Source: Acidiferrobacteraceae bacterium (GTDB lineage: Bacteria; Pseudomonadota; Gammaproteobacteria; Acidiferrobacterales; Acidiferrobacteraceae). From it: a stretch of 20,472 nucleotides of DNA. Location: assembly GCA_027343725.1 (NCBI GenBank), contig DAHWKH010000034.1, forward strand, positions 1 to 20,472, written 5' to 3'. Below are positions 1 to 7,204 of this stretch, in pieces. The translations under genes and the position numbers were made by a program. The first letter of the stretch is position 1, and each line of letters starts with the position of its first letter. A model generated the notes under the pieces. That model was not told the origin of the DNA. It did not search any database and worked only from the letters and a program-made list of their open reading frames with translations.

Positions 1-178
1 GCTGCGCGCGCGCCTGGGGCTTGCGCCGACGCCGCGACTCTATGTCGTGCGCGCTGGCGACACGCTCTCCGGGATCGCGGCGCGCTTTCACGTTCCGTTG
101 GCGGCCTTGCGCGCTGCCAACGGCTTGCACGGAGTCCTTGAGGCGGGAACCTCGCTGCGCATTCCCAGCACACCATAA
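1..178 (+). CDS. LysM-domain protein, C-terminal end (partial)
   Basis: Only the last 58 codons are present, read from position 2 and ending at TAA 176-178; the gene begins outside the window. The residues form one LysM peptidoglycan-binding repeat: it opens with LYVVRAGDTLSGIAARF and closes with LEAGTSLRIP shortly before the stop. LysM modules bind GlcNAc-containing peptidoglycan, so the parent protein very probably acts in the periplasm or at the cell wall. A C-terminal LysM is common in gammaproteobacterial AmiC-type N-acetylmuramoyl-L-alanine amidases and in LysM-bearing M23 peptidases, but the catalytic part is not visible, so the enzyme class cannot be decided here. The domain call is confident; the gene identity is not. 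Confidence 0.75.
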   Translation, partial: LRARLGLAPTPRLYVVRAGDTLSGIAARFHVPLAALRAANGLHGVLEAGTSLRIPSTP

Positions 179-220
179 TCATCGTCGCGGCAGCGATCGG
201 AACGAAGGGGGGAGGGTTCA

Positions 221-1669
221 GTGCTCAGAACATGGTTTCGGACCAAGGCCGTCGGCGAGGAACGCGAAGGCACGGAACTGCGTCGCTGTCTGACCGCGAC
301 CGATCTTGTGTTTCTCGGGATCGGCGGCATCATCGGGGCCGGCATCTTCGTGTTGACCGGGGTGGCGGCGGCCAAGGACGCGGGACCCGCGATCGTGGTG
401 TCCTTCGTCATCTCCGGGCTCGCCTGCGCGTTCACGGCGCTCTCCTATGCAGAGCTCGCGGCCGCGGTCGGCGGCTGCGGGAGCGCCTACGGCTATGCCT
501 ACGCGGGGCTTGGCGAGATCATCGCCTGGATCGTCGGCTGGGACCTCATTCTCGAATACGGGGTCGCGACCGCGGCGGTCGCGATCGGCTGGTCCGGCTA
601 TGTGCGCGACGCGCTCGCCTCGGTCGGGATCCATCTCCCCGCGGCCCTGACGCGCGTGAACATCGACGCCATCGCCGCGTGGGCCCTGAAGGCCATTCAT
701 CACCCCGTGCCGGCGGCGATCGCCGCCAAGGCCGGTAGCGGCGGCTTCGTGAATCTGCCGGCCGCGCTCATCATTCTGATGCTGAGCCTCGTACTGGCCT
801 CCGGGGTGCGTCAAAGCGCCGCGATCAACGGCCTCATGGTGCTCGTGAAGCTCGCGGTCATCGCCATTTTCGTGGGCGTCGCCGCGTTCCATGTCCGGCC
901 CGGGTATTGGCACCCGTTCATGCCGTTCGGCTGGCCCGGCATCATGCGCGGCGCGGCCCTTATCTTTTTCGCCTATATCGGATTCGATGCCGTCTCGACC
1001 GCCGCCGAAGAGACCCAGGACCCTCAATACGCGCTTCCGATCGGCATCATCGTCTCCCTGGTTGTGTGCACCATCATCTATATCGTCGTATCGGGATTGC
1101 TCACGAGCATCGTGCCGTATTTCACGCTCGACACGGCCTCGCCGGTGGCGCGCTCGATGCTGGTGCTCGGTCATCCCCTGGTCGCGCTCCTGATCGGGGT
1201 GGGCGCGATCGTGGGACTCACGAGCGTCATGCTGGTCTTGTTTTACGGTCTGACGCGAATCTTCCTGTCCATGGCACGCGACGGCCTCCTGCCGGCGGCG
1301 TTCGCGCGCGTCCACCCGCGCACGAAGACACCGGTGCGCGTGATTTTGATCTGCGGCGTCTTCATGGCGCTGATCGCCGGTCTCACGCCCATCGCGTACG
1401 TCGCGGAACTCGTCAATATCGGGACCCTGTCGGCATTCACGATCGTCTGCGCGGGCGTGTTGGTCATGCGTTACACCCGCCCCGAATTGGCGCGCCCGTT
1501 CCGGGTGCCGGCAAGCCCGGTCGTCCCGCTCCTGGGCATGGCGTTTTGCATGTATCTCATGCTGAGCCTGCCGCTTCTGACGTGGCTTCGGTTCGTGATC
1601 TGGCTCATCATCGGGCTGTTCGTCTACGGCCTGTACGGGCGCAGGCACAGCCGCCTGGCACAGGCGTAA
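221..1669 (+). CDS. APC-superfamily amino acid permease (cationic amino acid transporter type)
   Basis: This 482-residue inner-membrane protein is almost wholly hydrophobic, with about 12 apparent transmembrane segments. The first contains GIGGIIGAGIF (residues 33-43), the conserved unwound-helix substrate site of the amino acid-polyamine-organocation superfamily. The next segments (FTALSYAELAAAVGGCGSAY and the following GWDLILEYGVA) match the bacterial cationic amino acid transporter subfamily (YfnA/GkApcT-like). An extended loop at about residues 130-170 is also typical of that subfamily. Transport of an amino acid with protons or by exchange is inferred from the family; the substrate cannot be read from sequence. 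The start is GTG at 221, preceded by a strong purine-rich Shine-Dalgarno (GGGGGGAGG, about 207-215). It lies 42 bp after the LysM gene and converges with glnD. Confidence 0.9.
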   Translation: MLRTWFRTKAVGEEREGTELRRCLTATDLVFLGIGGIIGAGIFVLTGVAAAKDAGPAIVVSFVISGLACAFTALSYAELAAAVGGCGSAYGYAYAGLGEIIAWIVGWDLILEYGVATAAVAIGWSGYVRDALASVGIHLPAALTRVNIDAIAAWALKAIHHPVPAAIAAKAGSGGFVNLPAALIILMLSLVLASGVRQSAAINGLMVLVKLAVIAIFVGVAAFHVRPGYWHPFMPFGWPGIMRGAALIFFAYIGFDAVSTAAEETQDPQYALPIGIIVSLVVCTIIYIVVSGLLTSIVPYFTLDTASPVARSMLVLGHPLVALLIGVGAIVGLTSVMLVLFYGLTRIFLSMARDGLLPAAFARVHPRTKTPVRVILICGVFMALIAGLTPIAYVAELVNIGTLSAFTIVCAGVLVMRYTRPELARPFRVPASPVVPLLGMAFCMYLMLSLPLLTWLRFVIWLIIGLFVYGLYGRRHSRLAQA

Positions 1670-1671
1670 AG

Positions 1672-1686
1672 GACGGCCTAGCCGTC
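1672..1686. terminator. Small inverted repeat at the permease/glnD convergence (possible weak bidirectional terminator)
   Basis: GACGGC (1672-1677) and GCCGTC (1681-1686) are perfect inverted copies around CTA, which is the glnD stop codon on the minus strand. Only 8 bp separate the stop codons of the two convergent genes. Reading the minus strand, the stem is followed by CTTT; on the plus strand there is no T-run. The stem is short and the loop has 3 nt, so a terminator role is only a possibility. Confidence 0.3.
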
Positions 1687-4317
1687 GATGCGCGCGTGCA
1701 TCGCGCGCGCGAGGGCCGCCAGCCGCTGGGGCGCGTCGTGCGTGAACGGGTGCCCGTTTGTGTCCGTCAGGAAGAAAATATCCTCGGCGCGCTCGCCGAA
1801 GGTCGCGATTTTGGCGGTGACGAGGCGCACCCGCCCGTCGCGCAGCGCGAGCGCGATGCGGTGGAGGAGGCCGGGGCGGTCCTGGGCGACCACCTCCATG
1901 AGCGTCAACTGCCCGTTGGCGGTAGAGGAGAAGTGGATCTCGGTCGTGATCGGAAAATGCTTGAGGGCCCGCGGCAGGGGCCGCACGGGGGTCTCGCGAA
2001 AGCCCTCGGCGAGCGCGCGGCGCACCGTATCCGTGAGCAGGGCGACGCTGTCCGGGGCAGGCGCTCTCCCGTCGGGGGTCAGCGCCGTGAAGCATTCAAG
2101 GACACACTCTCCGGCCGGGTGGATGCGGGCATCGACGATCGAGAGGTTCAGGCGGTCGAAGGCGCCCGTCAGGATCGCGAACAGATCGTCCGTCACGCGA
2201 CTGAAGATCAGGAATTCGACCGCCGCCTTGTCCGGGCGCACGCGCGCCGTGACCAGCGGCAGGTCGGCCGGCGCGACACCCGCGATCGCGAGCGCATGCC
2301 ACGCAAGCGACTCGGCGTCGTGGCGCAAAAAATAATCGCTGTCCAGGCGTTGCCAGTGCTCGTTCAGCGCGGCCTCCGGGAGCCGGCCTTCGATGAGTTC
2401 GAGCACATCGCGGCGTAAGTCGGCGATGTGCGCGTCGCGATCGAGTGCCTCGCCGATCCCCCGCCGCAGGACCCGGGTCGTGTCGTCGTAGAGTTGCCGC
2501 AGAAGGCGCCCTTTCCACGCGTTCCAGACCGCGGGGCTCGTCCCCCGGATGTCGGCGACCGTCAAAAGATAAAGCGTGTCGAGGTGTTCGCGATCGCCGA
2601 CAAAGCGCGCGAATTCCCCCACGACTTCGGGGTCGGAGATGTCGGCATGTTGGGCCGTCCATGACATCCGCAGGTGGTGGCGGACGAGCCAGACGACGAA
2701 CTGGCTGTCGTATTCGCTCAAGCCGTGGCGTTCGCAGAAGGCGCGCGCCTCGAGGGCCCCCAGTTTGGAATGATCACCGCCGCGCCCCTTGGCGATGTCG
2801 TGAAAGAGGGCCGCGATGTAGAGGCGCTCGGGTTTGCGGATGGCGCGCGCGATGCCGCTCACGAACGGCAGTTCGCTCTCGAACTCCGGCTGCATCAGCC
2901 GGCGGACGTTGCGTAAGACGAACAGACTGTGTTCGTCGACGGTGTAGACGTGGAACAAGTCGTGCTGCATTTGGCCGACGATCTTGCCGAACGCCGGGAT
3001 GTAGGCGCCGAGAAGCCCGTAGGCGTTCATGCGCCTGAGCGCGTGAGTGACACCGGCGCGTGCGCGCAGAAGCCCGAGGAAGGCCGCCTTCACCTCCGGG
3101 TCCTGGCGGAAGGCGTGGTCGATCAGGAACAGATGGGCGCGGATCAGGCGCGTGGTGGAGGCGCGCAGGCCCTTGAGTTCCGGATGTTCCTGGAGCAGGC
3201 GGAACGGGGTGAGGAGGGTCTTCGGGTCGCGCCGGAACACGCCCGCGTCGCGCACCTCGAGATAGTCGCCCCGGGCCTGGAAGTCCGCACCGAGCGGCAC
3301 GACGCGCGCGCGCCTGGGCGCGAGCAGGGTCTCGGCGAAGTGCTGCAGGAGGATTTCGTTCAGGAGCTGCAGCTGTTTCACGGTCCGGTAATAGCGCTTC
3401 ATGAACGGCTCGACCGCGAGCCGTCCCGGGCGGTCGACGTAGCCCATTTGGCGCGCCAGGACGTGCTGATGATCGAAGAGCAGCCGATCCTCGCGCCGGC
3501 GCGCCAGGAGGTGCAGGCCGCTTCGCACCTGCCAGAGAAAATTGCGGCCGTCGATGAGCGAGCGGTACTCGTGTTCGTTCAAAAAGCCGATGTGGACGAG
3601 ATCATGGAGTTCGGCGGTCCCGAAATGGCGGCGATGGATCCAGCCGACCATGTGGATGTCGCGCAGGCCACCCGGGCCTTCCTTGACGTTCGGTTCGAGG
3701 TTGTAGCCGGTGTCGTGGTAGCGCGCGTAACGGGCCCGTTGCTCGCCGATCTTGGCCTCGTAGTAGCGGGGGCTCGGCCACAACCGCGGCGCGGCCAGGC
3801 GATGCGCGAGATCGGCGAGCAGGGTCTCGTTGCCGATGAGCAGGCGCGCCTCCATGAGCGTGGTCATGATCGTGAGGTCATCGCGCGCCGCCTGCAGGCA
3901 GTCGCGCAGGGAACGGACGCTGTGTCCGACGGTGAGCCCGATGTCCCACAAAAACTGCAGAAACGCCTCGGCGAAGGGTCGGGTCGCGTCGTAGCGCGGC
4001 GTATCGAGCAGCAAGAGGATGTCGATGTCGGACGCCGGGTGGAGCTCGCCGCGGCCGTAGCCGCCGACCGCCACCAGAGCGACGGACAGACGCGCCGGGA
4101 GGAGCCGTTCGTGGGCGCGGAAGGCGCGGATCAGGACGTCGTCGATGAGGGCGGTGTGGCGCCTCAGTCCCTCGATGCCGAGCCCGCGGCGGCGCTTGGG
4201 GAGTTCCGCGAGATGGAGTGTGTGCAAGGCCTCCTGGCCGGCACGCAAGCGCGCGCGGAAGGCGTCGACGCGGGCCGGGCGGTCGTCCGCCAGCGGCGGC
4301 CCGGAGCGTGCCGCCAT
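1678..4317 (-). CDS. glnD: Bifunctional PII uridylyltransferase / uridylyl-removing enzyme
   Basis: GlnD is the cytoplasmic glutamine sensor of nitrogen regulation: it adds UMP to PII proteins when glutamine is low and removes it when glutamine is high. The 879 residues show the full architecture. The nucleotidyltransferase domain has GGYGRGEL (85-92) and the metal-binding DID (97-99). The HD phosphohydrolase domain has DEHS with H463 and FHDIAKGRGGDHSKLG (505-520). Two C-terminal ACT domains follow, at about 700-775 and 808-879 (the second opening near VVAQDRPGLLHRIALALRDG). Length is close to the E. coli enzyme (890 residues). The ATG directly follows the map stop codon (TGAATG on the minus strand), which suggests translational coupling in a map-glnD operon. 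No key residue is missing. Confidence 0.97.
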   Translation of the reverse strand: MAARSGPPLADDRPARVDAFRARLRAGQEALHTLHLAELPKRRRGLGIEGLRRHTALIDDVLIRAFRAHERLLPARLSVALVAVGGYGRGELHPASDIDILLLLDTPRYDATRPFAEAFLQFLWDIGLTVGHSVRSLRDCLQAARDDLTIMTTLMEARLLIGNETLLADLAHRLAAPRLWPSPRYYEAKIGEQRARYARYHDTGYNLEPNVKEGPGGLRDIHMVGWIHRRHFGTAELHDLVHIGFLNEHEYRSLIDGRNFLWQVRSGLHLLARRREDRLLFDHQHVLARQMGYVDRPGRLAVEPFMKRYYRTVKQLQLLNEILLQHFAETLLAPRRARVVPLGADFQARGDYLEVRDAGVFRRDPKTLLTPFRLLQEHPELKGLRASTTRLIRAHLFLIDHAFRQDPEVKAAFLGLLRARAGVTHALRRMNAYGLLGAYIPAFGKIVGQMQHDLFHVYTVDEHSLFVLRNVRRLMQPEFESELPFVSGIARAIRKPERLYIAALFHDIAKGRGGDHSKLGALEARAFCERHGLSEYDSQFVVWLVRHHLRMSWTAQHADISDPEVVGEFARFVGDREHLDTLYLLTVADIRGTSPAVWNAWKGRLLRQLYDDTTRVLRRGIGEALDRDAHIADLRRDVLELIEGRLPEAALNEHWQRLDSDYFLRHDAESLAWHALAIAGVAPADLPLVTARVRPDKAAVEFLIFSRVTDDLFAILTGAFDRLNLSIVDARIHPAGECVLECFTALTPDGRAPAPDSVALLTDTVRRALAEGFRETPVRPLPRALKHFPITTEIHFSSTANGQLTLMEVVAQDRPGLLHRIALALRDGRVRLVTAKIATFGERAEDIFFLTDTNGHPFTHDAPQRLAALARAMHARIDG

Positions 4318-5085
4318 TCAGATCGACTCATGGGAACGGAGGGTGAGGACCTCGTAGCCGTTGTCGGTGACGAGGATCGTGTGTTCCCACTGCGCCGAGA
4401 GCCCGTGGTCGCGGGTCACCACCGTCCAATTGTCGGGGAGCAGTTTGACGGCCGCGCTGCGCTGATTGATCATCGGCTCGATGGTGAAGGTCATGCCGGG
4501 CTCGAGCGCGATGCCGGTCCCCGGGCGCCCGTAGTGCAGGACCTGCGGGTCCTCGTGGAATCGCGTCCCGATCCCGTGCCCGCAGTATTCGCGCACCACC
4601 GAGTAGTGCTGTTGCTCCGCGTGGGTCTGGATCACATGGCCGATATCCCCGAGGTGCACGCCGGGGGCCACGAGGCGGATGCCGCGCACCATGCACTCGT
4701 AGGTCACCTCCGAAAGCCGGCGCGCCGCCACCGAGGGCGTGTCGACGAAGAACATCTGGCTGGTGTCGCCGTGGTAGCCGTCCTTGATGACGGTCACGTC
4801 GATGTTGATGATATCGCCCTTTTTGAGGACCCGGTCCCCGGGGATGCCGTGGCAGACCTGATGGTTGACCGAGGTGCAGATCGAGCGCGGGAAGCCGTGG
4901 TAGTTGAGGGGGGCCGGGATCGCCTTTTGGGTGTGGACGATGAAATCGTGGCAGAGGCGATCGAGCTCGCCGGTCGTGACCCCGGGCACGACGTGCGGGC
5001 CGATCATCTCCAGGACCTCGGCCGCAAGCCGTCCGGCGACCCGCATTTTGGCGATTTCCTCGGGGGTTTTGATGGTGATGGGCAT
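4318..5085 (-). CDS. map: Methionine aminopeptidase, type I
   Basis: This enzyme removes the initiator methionine from nascent proteins in the cytoplasm. The 255-residue protein opens MPITIKTPEEIAKMR and carries all five metal ligands of the pita-bread fold: D96, D107, H170, E203 and E234. The catalytic histidines H79 and H177 are also present. E. coli Map has 264 residues. The reading frame stays open upstream to 5253, but the conserved N-terminus begins at ATG 5085-5083. That start has AGGA five bases before it, and the extra upstream codons look non-coding and would cover the predicted promoter. The gene is divergent from rpsB, the same linkage as in E. coli, and is followed without a gap by glnD. 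Confidence 0.97.
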   Translation of the reverse strand: MPITIKTPEEIAKMRVAGRLAAEVLEMIGPHVVPGVTTGELDRLCHDFIVHTQKAIPAPLNYHGFPRSICTSVNHQVCHGIPGDRVLKKGDIINIDVTVIKDGYHGDTSQMFFVDTPSVAARRLSEVTYECMVRGIRLVAPGVHLGDIGHVIQTHAEQQHYSVVREYCGHGIGTRFHEDPQVLHYGRPGTGIALEPGMTFTIEPMINQRSAAVKLLPDNWTVVTRDHGLSAQWEHTILVTDNGYEVLTLRSHESI

Positions 5086-5124
5086 GGGCGTCCTGAGTGG
5101 GTTGGGCCAGGCGGTGCGCCCCTT

Positions 5125-5153
5125 ATTGTCGGCGCTCGGGGCGCGCGATTCAA
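5125..5153 (-). promoter_or_regulatory. Predicted sigma70-type promoter for map-glnD
   Basis: On the minus strand, TTGAAT (5153-5148) and GACAAT (5130-5125) are separated by exactly 17 bp. Each matches its consensus hexamer (TTGACA, TATAAT) at four of six positions. Transcription would start near 5118, giving a leader of about 33 nt before the map ATG. This is a visual match only; it is helped by sitting in the one AT-richer stretch of a very GC-rich divergent region. Confidence 0.55.
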
Positions 5154-5201
5154 CCGTGGCGCGCTTGCGCCCTTGCGCGGCTGTTCGCGTGCGCGCACCC
5201 G

Positions 5202-5210
5202 TGGTAGCAT
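5202..5210 (+). promoter_or_regulatory. Predicted extended -10 promoter for rpsB
   Basis: TGGTAGCAT at 5202-5210 combines the extended -10 TGn element with a hexamer (TAGCAT) that matches TATAAT at four positions. No good -35 box is present at the right distance (CTGTTC at 5181-5186 is a poor match), as is usual for extended -10 promoters. Transcription would start around 5217, leaving a leader of about 130 nt before the rpsB ATG, comparable with the long rpsB leaders of other gammaproteobacteria. Confidence 0.5.
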
Positions 5211-5234
5211 GCGCATGGCAGGGTATCACCCGCC

Positions 5235-5320
5235 CCCCTGAACGGGGAATCATCGCACGCGGGCCGACACGGCGTCCGGGTGCCCGGAGCGCGTCTCCGG
5301 GTCGGCGTCCGGGGCCCGCG
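5235..5320 (+). promoter_or_regulatory. Structured rpsB 5' leader (candidate S2 autoregulatory element)
   Basis: Three complementary pairings occur in order. CCCC 5235-5238 can pair with GGGG 5244-5247. CGCGGGCC 5258-5265 can pair with GGCCCGCG 5313-5320. Nested inside the second is CCCGGAG 5283-5289 pairing with CTCCGGG 5295-5301 around a 5-nt loop. A 10-bp direct repeat, GGCGTCCGGG (5271-5280 and 5304-5313), flanks the inner hairpin and could allow alternative pairing. The rpsB Shine-Dalgarno lies just after the fold. S2-mediated autocontrol through the rpsB leader is known in gammaproteobacteria; that this leader does it is inferred from position and structure. Confidence 0.5.
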
Positions 5321-5346
5321 GTGGACTAACCCAACGGAGAGTTTTC

Positions 5347-6234
5347 ATGGCCAACGTCACCATGCGGGAGATGCTCGAGGCCGGTGCCCATTTCGGACAC
5401 CAGACGCGCTTCTGGCACCCCAAGATGCGCCCGTATATTTTCGGCGAGCGCAACAATATCCATATCATCAATCTCGAGAAATCCCTGCCGATGCTGAACG
5501 CGGCGGCCGCCTTTTTGCAGAAGCTCGCGGCCAACAAGGGCATCGTGATGTTCGTCGGGACCAAGCGCCAGGCGGCGGACATCCTGAGGGAGGAGGCCAT
5601 TCGGGCCGGGTGTCCCTACGTGGATCACCGCTGGTTGGGCGGCATGCTGACCAATTACAAGACGGTCCGGCGCTCGATCGAGCGCCTGAAGCGCCTGGAG
5701 GCGATGCTCGCCGAGGGCGGGGGCGCGGAAAAGCTTTCGAAAAAGGAAGTCCTCACGCTCGAGCGCGAGCGCGCCAAGCTCGACCGCAGCCTGAGCGGGA
5801 TCAAGGACATGCCGAGCCTGCCCGACGCGCTGTTCGTGGTCGACGTGGGACACGAGTACATCGCGGTGAGCGAGGCGAACAAGCTCAAGATCCCGGTGGT
5901 GGGCGTGGTCGACTCGAATTGTAAGACCGACGGCGTGGATTACGTCATTCCCGGCAACGACGACGCGAGCCGCGCGATCCGCTTGTATGCCCGCACCATG
6001 GCGGACGCGATCCTGGAAGGCCGTTCGTCGACCCTCACGGTCGCGTCCGGCGACGAGGAGTTTGTCGAGGTCAAAGAAGAGCCCAAGCCGCGCGTCGTGG
6101 CGCGCAAGCGGGCCGGGCTCGAGACCTTGGGCGTGGAGGCCGACACGGACGGCGAGGCGGCACCCCCCGAGGAGGCGCGCAAGGCGCGGCCGAAGGCCGG
6201 CGCCAAGCCGGCGCGCGGGGGCCGCGGCCGATAG
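5347..6234 (+). CDS. rpsB: 30S ribosomal protein S2, with long C-terminal extension
   Basis: S2 binds late to the 30S subunit near the mRNA exit side and helps recruit S1. The protein starts MANVTMREMLEAGAHFGHQT and contains the S2 signatures GTKRQAADILREEA, DHRWLGGMLTNYKT and IPVVGVVDSNC, so the core is intact to about residue 233. The total is 295 residues against 241 in E. coli. The excess is a low-complexity tail (about 234-295) rich in Glu, Lys, Arg, Ala and Pro that ends PARGGRGR. The start ATG has GGAG seven bases upstream. It is the first gene of the long plus-strand cluster, and tsf follows after 82 bp containing a hairpin. Confidence 0.97.
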   Translation: MANVTMREMLEAGAHFGHQTRFWHPKMRPYIFGERNNIHIINLEKSLPMLNAAAAFLQKLAANKGIVMFVGTKRQAADILREEAIRAGCPYVDHRWLGGMLTNYKTVRRSIERLKRLEAMLAEGGGAEKLSKKEVLTLERERAKLDRSLSGIKDMPSLPDALFVVDVGHEYIAVSEANKLKIPVVGVVDSNCKTDGVDYVIPGNDDASRAIRLYARTMADAILEGRSSTLTVASGDEEFVEVKEEPKPRVVARKRAGLETLGVEADTDGEAAPPEEARKARPKAGAKPARGGRGR

Positions 6235-6267
6235 CGTGTTGCCGGGCAACGGGTGTGGGTTTTGACC

Positions 6268-6295
6268 AACAAGGGGGGCTTCGCCCCCCTTTGTT
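6268..6295 (+). terminator. Terminator-like hairpin between rpsB and tsf (probable attenuator)
   Basis: AACAA plus six G (6268-6278) pairs with six C plus TTTGTT (6284-6295), with one bulged T and the short loop CTTCG. The stem is followed by only a few T residues (TTTGTT is itself part of the descending arm). Full termination would cut tsf and all later genes off from the rpsB promoter, so partial termination or a processing site that sets the S2:EF-Ts ratio is the likeliest role. Confidence 0.55.
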
Positions 6296-6316
6296 CGAGG
6301 CGAGGATGACGGACAG

Positions 6317-7201
6317 ATGACGATATCAGCGGCACAAGTGAAAGAATTGCGCGAGCGGACCGGTCTCGGGATGATGGAATGCAAGGCGGCCTTGGTCGAG
6401 ACCGGGGGAAATATCGAGACGGCCATCGATCTTTTGCGCTCCAAGGCCGGCGCGAAGGTCGAAAAGAAGGCCCATCGGGTGGCCGCGGAAGGGGCGATCG
6501 CCGCGCACGTCGAGGCGGCCTCCGGGGTCGGCGCGCTCGTCGAGGTCAATAGCGAGACCGATTTTGTGGCGAAAGACGAACGGTTCGGGGCGTTCGCCCA
6601 GGCGCTCGCGACGCTCGTCGCAACGCACGACCCGGCGGATCGCGACGCGCTGCTGGCGCTGCCTTATCCGGGCGGGGGGACGGTCGCCGAGGCGCGTGTG
6701 GCGCTCGGCGCGCAGTTCGGGGAAAACATGTCCGTGCGCCGTTTCGTGCGCTTGGCGGCGCCCGCGGGCGCGCGCCTTGGGCACTACGTGCACGGGCGGC
6801 GGATCGGGGTGCTCGTGACGGTGATGGGCGGCGATGACCAGCTGGCGCGCGATCTCGCCATGCATATCGCCGCCAGTCGGCCGACCCACGTGCGCGCGGA
6901 GGACGTCGGCGCCGACGTCATCGAGCGCGAAAAGGCGATTTATCTGGCGCAGGCCGAGGGGTCGGGCAAGCCGCCGGAGATCATCGAGAAGATGGTCATG
7001 GGCAAGGTCCGCAAGTATCTCGACGAGATCACGCTCCTGGGTCAGGCGTTCGTGAAGGACCCGGAGACGACGGTGGCGGCGCACCTGAAACGCGCCGGCG
7101 CCGAAGTCCAGGCCTTCTATCGCCTGGAGGTCGGGGAGGGCATCGAGCGCGAACAGAGCAACTTCGCATCCGAAGTGATGTCTCAGGTCCGGGGGAGCTG
7201 A
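6317..7201 (+). CDS. tsf: Elongation factor Ts
   Basis: EF-Ts is the cytoplasmic nucleotide exchange factor that recycles EF-Tu-GDP. The 294-residue protein opens with the UBA-like N-terminal domain and EF-Ts signature LRERTGLGMMECKAAL (about 11-26). It is followed by the core signature EVNSETDFVAK (about 75-86), whose TDFV contacts EF-Tu. The later GKVRKYLDEITLLGQ and AHLKRAGAEVQAFYRLEVG segments are the conserved C-terminal core. E. coli Ts has 283 residues. AGGA at 6303-6306 is a modest Shine-Dalgarno. It is paired with rpsB as in nearly all bacteria, and pyrH begins three bases after its stop. Confidence 0.97.
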   Translation: MTISAAQVKELRERTGLGMMECKAALVETGGNIETAIDLLRSKAGAKVEKKAHRVAAEGAIAAHVEAASGVGALVEVNSETDFVAKDERFGAFAQALATLVATHDPADRDALLALPYPGGGTVAEARVALGAQFGENMSVRRFVRLAAPAGARLGHYVHGRRIGVLVTVMGGDDQLARDLAMHIAASRPTHVRAEDVGADVIEREKAIYLAQAEGSGKPPEIIEKMVMGKVRKYLDEITLLGQAFVKDPETTVAAHLKRAGAEVQAFYRLEVGEGIEREQSNFASEVMSQVRGS

Positions 7202-7204
7202 TCC

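Noticed and set aside
218..2095. 625-codon open frame on the minus strand across the permease and the end of glnD
   Set aside because: It is antisense to a clear membrane transporter and its translation is Arg/Asp/His-rich low complexity with no domain; such frames arise from codon bias in GC-rich DNA.
2929..5241. 770-codon open frame on the plus strand antisense to glnD and map
   Set aside because: It mirrors two well-conserved genes; the translation is Val/Glu/Asp/Arg-rich with no recognisable motif and no credible ribosome site.
5254..5346. Upstream extension of map beyond ATG 5085 to position 5253
   Set aside because: The extra 56 residues are unlike any Map N-terminus, would cover the predicted promoter, and the conserved MPITIKTPEEI start has its own AGGA.
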